Assembly (NCBI GenBank): GCA_020344435.1
Contig: CP070826.1
Span: 996,956-1,005,131 of the forward strand
Reading direction: 5' to 3'
Source: Candidatus Bathyarchaeota archaeon
GTDB lineage: Archaea > Thermoproteota > Bathyarchaeia > Bathyarchaeales > Bathyarchaeaceae
Length of the DNA stretch: 8,176 nt
Below the pieces are notes generated by a model. That model had not been told where the DNA came from. It was given only the letters and a program-made list of their open reading frames with translations, and did not search any database. Below, piece after piece: positions 1-4,830 of this stretch. The stretch's first letter is position 1; every line of letters starts with the position of its first letter. The position numbers and the translations under genes are program-made.

Positions 1-44
1 ACACGCGCGCCAATCGAGTTGGGCGATTCACGTCACGTGTTAAA

Positions 45-53
45 CCTTTTAAG
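45..53 (+). promoter_or_regulatory. possible TATA box for the glycosyltransferase pair
   Basis: CCTTTTAAG fits the archaeal TATA pattern (CTTTTAAA-like). A start about 25 bp downstream would fall near 73-78, leaving a leader of roughly ten bases before the ATG at 87. Just upstream, at 30-39, lie two ACGT cores (ACGTCACGTG). The evidence is pattern only, and the genes could instead be read from a promoter left of the window. Confidence 0.3.
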
Positions 54-86
54 ACAAAGACTATAGAAGGGGGACGCGATGACCTG

Positions 87-1193
87 ATGTTGTCATACGT
101 CATAACTGCCTCCATAAACGAGCTTGGGAACCTGAAGCCGCTCAGCTCCGTGGACCAAGAAGACCTTAAGGTGCTCATCATAGACGAGGGAGATGCTAGG
201 CTACGCGCGAAGAACGATGAGCATTTGGGAGATATTCCTCACGAATACTTCGGTCCGAAAGAGCGACGGGAGTGGTTCAAGATCAGGTTCGGCTCCGCTT
301 ACAAGAGATATGCAGGGGTCATTCCTGAACGATGTCATGCAGAGACGAGTTTTGGTTTTCTAGTTGCATATGAAGAGAATGCTGATTTGGTTCTCGAACT
401 GGATGACGACGTTCACATATCTAGGGACCTCGTCGAAAAGCATGCAAAAGGCCTCAGTGGCGAAGAAGGCATAACAGTCCATGCTGAAGGGAAATGGTAC
501 AATACAATAGAAAATCTCGTGTTGAACGACAATTCCACGATTTATCCAAGAGGACACCCATACAGCTGCGAAACAAGACAGCGCGATTATTCTTGGATGG
601 AGACTGGAGGAAAGTGCGTTCTGAATATGGGACTCTGGCTCCAACAACCAGATCTAGATGCTCCGACCTTGCTGTATCATAGTGGACTTGATGGAAGATG
701 TAACATAATAGGCAAAGCATGTAAACGGGGAAAAGTGATTGTTGGAAGAGGAACATACTTTGCGGTTTGCAGCATGAACACATCCTTCAGAACTCAAGTA
801 GTACCTGCCTTCTATCAACTGTACATGAATACTCAGGGCATAGACAGATTTGATGACATATGGTCTGGGATATTCCTCAAGAGAATAACTGATCATCTCG
901 GAGAAAAGATATGCATCGGAGAGCCATTGGGTAGTCACCTGAAGAGAAGTAGGAGTGTCTTCAATGATTTACGCAAAGAGTTAGGAGGGCTCATAATAAA
1001 CGAGATACTCTGGCGTATCGTAGATGAAGCTGAGCTCTCCTCCAAAAGCTTTTCAGACTGCTATCTGGAACTCAGTGAATATCTCAGCGAGAATCTGAAT
1101 AGACAGATCAAGGAGCCAGCATACGTTAAGTTCATGAGATTGCAGACTCAGAAGATGAGAACCTGGGTCAAGGCAATAGACCGGCTTTCCTAA
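87..1193 (+). CDS. GT75 family protein (reversibly glycosylated polypeptide / UDP-arabinopyranose mutase-like)
   Basis: This 368-aa cytosolic protein lacks membrane segments and matches the plant RGP/UAM family along its length. DDD at 106-108 (in LELDDDV) matches the family's DDD metal/nucleotide-sugar site. PRGHPYS at 154-160 matches the plant RGYPFS segment, whose arginine is the reported self-glycosylation site, making Arg155 the candidate here. MGLWLQQPDLDAPT (181-194) matches GLWLNIPDYDAPT. Cys228-Met230-Asn231 matches the CGMN segment, and RFDDIWSG (254-261) followed by DHLG (269-272) matches RYDDMWAG...DHLG. In plants the family interconverts UDP-arabinopyranose and UDP-arabinofuranose. 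Which sugar this enzyme uses cannot be told, and a transferase role is possible. GAAGGGGG (66-73) is a loose ribosome site. The frame stays open to the window's left edge, but homology begins at this ATG. A GT2 gene follows after 30 bp, suggesting an operon. Confidence 0.85.
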   Translation: MLSYVITASINELGNLKPLSSVDQEDLKVLIIDEGDARLRAKNDEHLGDIPHEYFGPKERREWFKIRFGSAYKRYAGVIPERCHAETSFGFLVAYEENADLVLELDDDVHISRDLVEKHAKGLSGEEGITVHAEGKWYNTIENLVLNDNSTIYPRGHPYSCETRQRDYSWMETGGKCVLNMGLWLQQPDLDAPTLLYHSGLDGRCNIIGKACKRGKVIVGRGTYFAVCSMNTSFRTQVVPAFYQLYMNTQGIDRFDDIWSGIFLKRITDHLGEKICIGEPLGSHLKRSRSVFNDLRKELGGLIINEILWRIVDEAELSSKSFSDCYLELSEYLSENLNRQIKEPAYVKFMRLQTQKMRTWVKAIDRLS

Positions 1194-1223
1194 CATTTCT
1201 ATGCAGCGAGGGCTTAGGCGAGA

Positions 1224-2255
1224 ATGACTGAAGACTATCCTGAGGTCAGCGTGATCGTGATAAATGCACGAGATAGAAAATGGCTTGGCAAATGTTTGGG
1301 ATCACTTGTGAAGACGGATTACCCAAACTTCGAGATGATAGTTGTAGACTGTCAGACTCCTGGAATCGAGGAATGGATTGCCGCAAACTTTGAAGACGTT
1401 AGACTAGTGCATTTGGAGGAGGACATAGGCCCCTCAGCGTCCCATAACATAGGCGTAGCCAAAGCCGTTCGCTCAAGCAGATACCTAGCCTTCCTAGACA
1501 ATGACACCGTTGTTGAACCCAACTGGCTGAAAGAATTGATCAAGGTCATGCAGAATGATGAGAAGATAGGGATTGCCCAAGCAAAGATACTGAAAATGGG
1601 CAAGGAAGACCGGCTTGACCACACTGGGCTGGCCATTGACACTCTGGGCACATGGTGCACAACATTGAACATGAAAGAAGAGAACTTCAACGAAATCTCC
1701 GAGGTCTTCGCTGCGTCTCTTGCCGCCTGCATCGTGAAACGCGAAGTTTTCGATGAGGTTGGTGGCTTCGACGAAGACTACTTCATCTATGACGATGACA
1801 CAGACTTCTGCTGGAGGGCTCGACTGCTAGGATACCGGGTAGTCTTTGTCCCCACAGCCAGAGCAAACCATTCAGGACAAATCGCACAAGGGGTAAAGCC
1901 TAGAAAGTTGTTTCACGGAGTAAAGAACCGAGGTTACACCCTGCTGAAGAATTATGAATTAGGGAACCTCTGGTGGAGAATATGCATATACTACGTTGTA
2001 ATGCTCCTATGCGGAATCACATTTGCGCTTCTTCTCGATCTAGGAAAAGCTCACGCTTCACTCAGAGGTTTGACAGACATGCTTGTGAATCTTAGGAAAA
2101 TCTGGCGGAAGAGGATGGGTGTTCAGTCAAGCCGCCGTGTCAAGGACAGAGATCTATTCGAACGAAGGCTGCTAAGAAAAGATCTATGGGCTACTCTGCT
2201 ATATCTCAGAAATGTAGCTCCAGTTGCGGTTGTCAAAGAAACGAGACCATCATGA
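1224..2255 (+). CDS. GT2 family glycosyltransferase with C-terminal membrane anchor
   Basis: This 343-aa GT-A fold glycosyltransferase resembles the rhamnosyltransferase/WbbL-like branch. The N-terminus VSVIVINARDR (8-18) is the usual first strand of the nucleotide-binding fold. Asp42 in IVVDCQT and the GPSASHNIG segment (69-77) are typical. LDNDT (91-95) holds the DXD metal site. GGFDEDYFIYDDDTDFCWR (180-198) is the acceptor-side acidic motif of this family, followed by Tyr204 and the NHSG segment (215-218). One hydrophobic helix lies at about 253-272 after a basic stretch, so the enzyme is probably tethered to the inner face of the cytoplasmic membrane. It transfers a sugar from a nucleotide donor; donor and acceptor are unknown. 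CGAGGG at 1207-1212 may act as ribosome site. The stop overlaps an ATG (ATGA, 2252-2255), but the reading frame opened there has only ten codons. Confidence 0.9.
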   Translation: MTEDYPEVSVIVINARDRKWLGKCLGSLVKTDYPNFEMIVVDCQTPGIEEWIAANFEDVRLVHLEEDIGPSASHNIGVAKAVRSSRYLAFLDNDTVVEPNWLKELIKVMQNDEKIGIAQAKILKMGKEDRLDHTGLAIDTLGTWCTTLNMKEENFNEISEVFAASLAACIVKREVFDEVGGFDEDYFIYDDDTDFCWRARLLGYRVVFVPTARANHSGQIAQGVKPRKLFHGVKNRGYTLLKNYELGNLWWRICIYYVVMLLCGITFALLLDLGKAHASLRGLTDMLVNLRKIWRKRMGVQSSRRVKDRDLFERRLLRKDLWATLLYLRNVAPVAVVKETRPS

Positions 2256-2307
2256 AGAGAACGATGACATTCTCAGGCGGATGAGTACTTCCCCGAAAAG
2301 AGCACTC

Positions 2308-2352
2308 GCAAACAAAACCAAAAAGGGGGGAGCGGGGTGTTCAATCAACCCT
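2308..2352 (-). terminator. C/T-rich transcript end on the minus strand
   Basis: Read on the minus strand, a GGGT...ACCC mini-hairpin (about 2352-2336) is followed by CGCTCCCCCC, then TTTTT, GG, TTTT and G, TTT. T-rich tracts are the usual archaeal termination signal. The tract lies directly after the stop (2354) of the minus-strand frame described for this gap. It could also simply be a polypurine tract on the plus strand with no such role. Confidence 0.3.
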
Positions 2353-2519
2353 GCTAAAAGAAGATGAAGGCTTTTCGGCGTTCCATTTCCACGAGCACAT
2401 TGGCTTTGGCTTGTTCTGCCTTCAACCATGCAGTTCTTGCGAAACCAGGAGGCACGCAACTCACTGAACCACTAGATCTAATCTCTGCTTGGGACAGGCA
2501 AGGGGAGACCGAATCTCTA

Positions 2520-2583
2520 TTCATTCCTAGCGCAAGAAGCAGAGTTTTCAGGAATGAACCTTTTCGCAAAGGTTTCATCTTTT
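2520..2583 (+). other. two mutually exclusive hairpins followed by CTTTT
   Basis: TTCATTCCT (2520-2528) pairs perfectly with AGGAATGAA (2550-2558). The second arm overlaps the 5' arm of another hairpin, in which ATGAACCTTT (2554-2563) pairs with AAAGGTTTCAT (2568-2578) with one bulged base and a TCGC loop, followed by CTTTT (2579-2583). The two folds cannot form together, a layout reminiscent of an attenuator. No gene start lies directly downstream and the next gene has its own promoter, so the role is unknown. The same arms would also fold in a minus-strand transcript. Confidence 0.35.
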
Positions 2584-2630
2584 GCACTTCTAAACACCAC
2601 ACGCGAATTTATGGACAAAGAGGGACTTAG

Positions 2631-2683
2631 AGTTTCTGCTGTCATATGACGGTATTTGGCACACGTCATATGACTGCTAAACT
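2631..2683. promoter_or_regulatory. paired operator: two identical GTCATATGAC palindromes in a larger inverted repeat
   Basis: The perfect 10-bp palindrome GTCATATGAC occurs at 2641-2650 and again at 2665-2674, with 14 bp between copies. The flanks also mirror each other imperfectly (AGTTTCTGCT on the left; TGCTAAACT on the right), giving a 53-bp interrupted inverted repeat. It ends beside the TATA box of the HTH_10 gene, the usual place for an archaeal activator site. It could equally serve a divergent minus-strand transcript. Autoregulation by the adjacent regulator is an inference. Confidence 0.65.
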
Positions 2684-2690
2684 GATATAT
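2683..2690 (+). promoter_or_regulatory. TATA box of the HTH_10 regulator gene
   Basis: TGATATAT, preceded by an A-rich TAAAC that may serve as BRE, lies 36 bp ahead of the ATG at 2726. Transcription would start near 2710-2716, giving a leader of about 10-15 bases. That fits the lack of a ribosome binding site before this gene. Confidence 0.5.
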
Positions 2691-2725
2691 TCGACACTGC
2701 AGATTTCATTAGTAGTGTTTTAGAA

Positions 2726-3448
2726 ATGACGTTGTATGAGGTTGCTTTGAAAATAAACATACCCAACTCATTTTATACGGACATCACTCGCAGATTTCCA
2801 TCTATGAGTATCTTCATTTGGTGTAACAGAGAGAATGATGTTATCGAGGTTGTTGTGAGGAACCCGGAAGACTATGCCCTTGTCATAAAGGAGATTCAAG
2901 AACATCCGATTATGGGGGTAATTGAAGAGATATCTGACGATCGCCGGCTCTACCTAAACGTGCATGAATGTTACTGTATGAAACAAGACACGATAGTAAG
3001 ACATATCGGGGAGTTGGATATCCTCAACATCTTCCCAAATATGATAGAAAACGGCTGGTCATATCATCGACTCATAGTCTTCAAGCACAAGGATTTGGAG
3101 GAACTTCTGCGGCGCTTTGACAATTGGGGATGGGTCTACAAAATTCTGCGCAAGGTTCCTTTTGACGGGTTCATTGCAAGTTCACTGACTCTCTCGGCGG
3201 ACGCGCTCTTCTCGGGGCTAACTGAGAGACAGATGACCGCCCTTGTTACAGCACACCGGCACGGCTACTACAACTTGCCAAGGGACTCTGACATTCAGAC
3301 AATTGCTGCCAAGGAGAAGGTGCCACGCACAACATTTCAAGAACACCTCAAGAAAGCTGAAAACAAACTCGTGGCAGCACTAATTCCACACATGAAATTA
3401 TTCAACCATGCGGCTCCAGAAAGAAGACAAAGCCTGAGAGTAAAATAG
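2726..3448 (+). CDS. HTH_10 (bacterio-opsin activator type) transcriptional regulator
   Basis: This 240-aa cytosolic DNA-binding protein ends in a clear HTH_10 domain at about 165-217. It starts LTERQMTAL, contains HGYYNLPRD (179-187) and closes with TTFQEHLKKAENKL (202-215), the recognition-helix region of the family. Residues 1-160 form a mixed alpha/beta sensory or dimerisation part that I cannot assign; it contains His80-x-Cys82-x-Cys84 and Cys33, the only cysteines in the protein. HTH_10 proteins usually activate or tune single archaeal operons in response to redox, light or metabolites. There is no ribosome site, and a near-leaderless mRNA is expected from the TATA box at 2683. The paired palindromes immediately upstream are the likely binding site. 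The ligand and targets are unknown. The gene is convergent with the small membrane-protein gene at 3571-3801. Confidence 0.88.
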   Translation: MTLYEVALKINIPNSFYTDITRRFPSMSIFIWCNRENDVIEVVVRNPEDYALVIKEIQEHPIMGVIEEISDDRRLYLNVHECYCMKQDTIVRHIGELDILNIFPNMIENGWSYHRLIVFKHKDLEELLRRFDNWGWVYKILRKVPFDGFIASSLTLSADALFSGLTERQMTALVTAHRHGYYNLPRDSDIQTIAAKEKVPRTTFQEHLKKAENKLVAALIPHMKLFNHAAPERRQSLRVK

Positions 3449-3520
3449 GAATTCCCTAGTTCAGTCACCGTTTTGCATGCAGCTCCGTGTGATCATCAAA
3501 AATACAATCAGCATCCTTGG

Positions 3521-3567
3521 AATACTCAGAATCAGAGAGTATTGCATTCTCCTTCGAGGACTGCAAT
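3521..3567. repeat. overlapping inverted repeats between convergent genes
   Basis: AATACTC (3521-3527) pairs with GAGTATT (3537-3543) around a 9-base loop. ATTGCA (3541-3546) pairs with TGCAAT (3562-3567). They lie in the 122-bp gap where the regulator gene (plus) and the small membrane-protein gene (minus) converge, so a role in transcript ending is possible. No long T-run follows on either strand. Confidence 0.3.
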
Positions 3568-3570
3568 CAC

Positions 3571-3801
3571 TTAGTGCTTGTCTCTTCCTATCTCTGACTT
3601 CAATTTCTGATATCTTCCATAAGAGCCCACGATGAAAAGAGCATCACAGATTGCCAATAGAATAAGTCCTAGCCACAAATAGAAGGGGACATCCCTGTTC
3701 AAGGATTCTTCAAGAACGTAGAGAAAGAACAGAAAAGAGCCAAATGATCCTGTGATACCACCAGCTAGGAACCATTCCAATGAGAGGCCTCTCAATCCCA
3801 T
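3571..3801 (-). CDS. small membrane protein with two transmembrane helices
   Basis: The 76-aa product has hydrophobic helices at about 9-30 (WFLAGGITGSFGSFLFFLYV) and 40-62 (FYLWLGLILLAICDALFIVG). An acidic/basic loop (EESLNRD) separates them, and the charged tail is RYQKLKSEIGRDKH. The positive residues of the tail suggest the C-terminus lies in the cytoplasm. The ATG at 3801 has a weak GTGAG five bases upstream. I do not recognise the family. The clean helix-loop-helix pattern and charged tail argue that it is a true gene. It lies 118 bp after the tiny three-gene set on the same strand, with no obvious TATA box, so it may share that transcript. Confidence 0.65.
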   Translation of the reverse strand: MGLRGLSLEWFLAGGITGSFGSFLFFLYVLEESLNRDVPFYLWLGLILLAICDALFIVGSYGRYQKLKSEIGRDKH

Positions 3802-3919
3802 AAGGTCTCACTGAGAATAATCTTCGATTGAATTGTTATCTAACGGTTATGAATAGGGAATATGAAGGACAGATAAGGTTGCCTTGCTAGATTCAATCTT
3901 GCATGCTCTCCCCATTACT

Positions 3920-4027
3920 CTATTGTTCTTCTAAAAACCCATTTGTTCCTTGCCGCTCTTTGTCAAGTGCGGATTTCTTGTGGTATCTCTTGAACTCCTC
4001 CAAATCACATCTTATGGCGATTTTCAT
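3920..4027 (-). CDS. very small charged protein (35 aa), third in overlapping set
   Basis: This 35-codon frame starts MKIAIRCDLEEFKRYHKKS and ends in GFLEEQ. Residues 8-26 would form a strongly charged amphipathic helix. Its ATG (4027-4025) overlaps the TGA of the preceding small gene as TGATG, a classic translational-coupling junction. No membrane segment or known motif is visible, and the function is unknown. It is small enough to be chance, but the overlap, strand and protein-like composition support it. Confidence 0.45.
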   Translation of the reverse strand: MKIAIRCDLEEFKRYHKKSALDKERQGTNGFLEEQ

Positions 4028-4170
4028 CAGCGTGTTCTATCTCGGATTATCACTTCGTGAATGCTATCGATCATTTGCCTTTTTCTTTTAGAATAATGAA
4101 TCAGTATTCGGCCTTCCATTCTGGCCGGGCGAAAGAATTTCTTCGCCTTGTCTTCAAGTTGCTTCTTCAT
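4027..4170 (-). CDS. very small basic protein (47 aa), second in overlapping set
   Basis: The frame starts MKKQLEDKAKKFFRPAR and carries a dense basic patch, YSKRKRQ (about 26-32), then an amphipathic stretch to RDRTR. The strong positive charge would suit nucleic-acid or membrane-surface binding, but no family is recognised. The frame is open 22 codons further upstream (to 4236), where it would overlap the 56-aa gene extensively. The ATG at 4170 is preferred because it forms an exact ATGA overlap with the stop of that gene. It is coupled in turn to the 35-aa gene by TGATG. Confidence 0.5.
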   Translation of the reverse strand: MKKQLEDKAKKFFRPARMEGRILIHYSKRKRQMIDSIHEVIIRDRTR

Positions 4171-4337
4171 TTTCTCAGTGTAGGAACGAAATAGACTATT
4201 AATGCAACTATCACCGTCGCTATGGATATCAGCCATACCAATCCTGATCTTATGTAGCTATTCAGAAAGAGTAATGCCACGGCAAGTAACATCAGAATGG
4301 CTGCAATTGTCCTAATCTGCAGAATTGCAAACCTCAT
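4167..4337 (-). CDS. very small two-helix membrane protein (56 aa), first in overlapping set
   Basis: Reading on the minus strand from ATG 4337, the product is MRFAILQIRTIAAILMLL... with hydrophobic helices at about 10-27 and 33-51. The short loop is NSYIRSG and the end is PTLRK. Basic residues at both ends suggest both termini face the cytoplasm. A TAA lies directly before the ATG in frame, fixing the start at or after 4337. The ribosome site is weak. The stop TGA (4169-4167) overlaps the ATG of the 47-aa gene. Function is unknown. Two clean helices in 56 codons are unlikely to arise by chance. Confidence 0.6.
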   Translation of the reverse strand: MRFAILQIRTIAAILMLLAVALLFLNSYIRSGLVWLISIATVIVALIVYFVPTLRK

Positions 4338-4415
4338 TTAGGGCTTTCTTCGAAGCGTCACTAGAGATCAATGAAGATAGAGACTTTGTCGCCTGCGCGC
4401 ATGCGGCATCAAGGA
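4338..4415. other. short intergenic stretch
   Basis: These 78 bp separate the 93-aa gene from the three-gene set on the same strand. They hold a GCGCGC run (4395-4400) running into the palindrome CGCATGCG (4398-4405). I see no TATA box and no further open frame of note. The genes on either side may be cotranscribed. Confidence 0.4.
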
Positions 4416-4697
4416 TCAGACAGGTTCAAATGTTGATGGTTTGGGTTTGGCTTTCAGTTTCTTTGGAATATTCCCTAGTCTCATCACATTCTGTGAGTTG
4501 ACCACGTATATTGGGTTACCATCAGGCTGCCATTTTGTTGTCAATCTTTTGACTCCTCTTACCATCAGCTTCATCTTAATCACACTTCCATCTTTTAGTT
4601 TATAGGTGTTCCAATGGTCTTTTTCCTCCACTATTTCTACATCTTCTGCGTTCTCAATATCTTCAGGCGTTATTCGCATTCCTCTTCTCTGAGCCAT
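4416..4697 (-). CDS. conserved-looking small archaeal protein of unknown function (93 aa)
   Basis: A helical acidic N-terminal part (ITPEDIENAEDVEIVEEKD) is followed by a compact beta-rich core. Its segments are HWNTYKLKDGSVIKMK, then LMVRGVKRL, then NPIYVVNSQNVMRL. The lysine/proline-rich tail is KKLKAKPKPSTFEPV. I recall similar small proteins with this HWN-YKL-DG ... GVKRL ... PIYVV-SQN pattern in archaeal genomes, without a known role; this is from memory and unchecked. There are no membrane segments or cysteines. A GTG lies four codons upstream (4709), but the ATG at 4697 has GAGG six bases ahead, so it is chosen. The gene lies 134 bp after the aminotransferase gene on the same strand. 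Confidence 0.75.
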   Translation of the reverse strand: MAQRRGMRITPEDIENAEDVEIVEEKDHWNTYKLKDGSVIKMKLMVRGVKRLTTKWQPDGNPIYVVNSQNVMRLGNIPKKLKAKPKPSTFEPV

Positions 4698-4703
4698 AGT
4701 CTT

Positions 4704-4713
4704 CCTCACTCCT
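4704..4713 (-). promoter_or_regulatory. ribosome binding site deciding the start of the 93-aa gene
   Basis: The minus strand reads AGGAGTGAGG, with its GAGG ending six bases before the ATG at 4697. The upstream GTG (4709) lies inside this site and would have no usable spacing, which argues for the ATG start. Confidence 0.6.
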
Positions 4714-4787
4714 TTGGTATACTACAGCCCACACGACTTCTACTAAAGGTTTGGGCCCCGCATAGAATTCGTTTTTTGCATCAAGGA

Positions 4788-4798
4788 GCGCGCGCGCG
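4788..4798. repeat. alternating GC run
   Basis: GCGCGCGCGCG is 11 bp of strictly alternating purine-pyrimidine in the gap between the aminotransferase and the 93-aa gene. Such runs can adopt left-handed DNA under supercoiling. Similar shorter runs occur in other gaps of this window. Confidence 0.5.
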
Positions 4799-4830
4799 GC
4801 ATGGAAGAGAAAGAACGTATTTCTGCTACA

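Larger units (their letters stand above)
2256..2640. other. gap without a confident gene; possible minus-strand small transcript
   Basis: No reading frame here has both a ribosome site and protein-like composition. On the minus strand an open frame runs from a GTG at 2602 (or ATG at 2578, 74 codons) to 2354. It is followed by a C-run and T-rich tract (2340-2308) that looks like a transcript end, and it has a TATA-like CATAAATT at about 2614-2607. Its N-terminus is basic then hydrophobic (FLKTLLLALG). On the plus strand an 88-codon frame (2364-2630) covers the same DNA. The two overlapping open frames, the hairpins and the T-tract would fit a small protein, a structured RNA or a decayed mobile element. 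I cannot decide between them and do not recognise the sequence. Confidence 0.3.

Noticed and set aside
1..86. In-frame extension of the first gene to the window edge
   Set aside because: The frame has no stop upstream, but the added residues are not RGP-like and family homology begins at the ATG at 87.
360..938. Several open frames inside the first glycosyltransferase gene (both strands)
   Set aside because: They are shadows of a gene with clear GT75 motifs, with no ribosome sites and atypical composition.
1352..1732. 126-codon minus-strand frame within the GT2 gene
   Set aside because: Serine-rich antisense shadow of a well-supported gene.
2550..2559. GGTTCATTCC on the minus strand, similar to a tRNA T-arm
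   Set aside because: No matching acceptor, D or anticodon arms around it; it is part of a simple hairpin.
2364..2630. 88-codon plus-strand frame as a gene
   Set aside because: There is no ribosome site, composition is rich in Ser/Arg, it overlaps the hairpins, and a minus-strand frame covers the same DNA. The signal-like start alone is not enough.
3903..4091. 62-codon plus-strand frame
   Set aside because: It is antisense to the overlapping small-gene set, rich in Ser/Phe/Leu and lacks a ribosome site; the minus-strand frames explain the region better.
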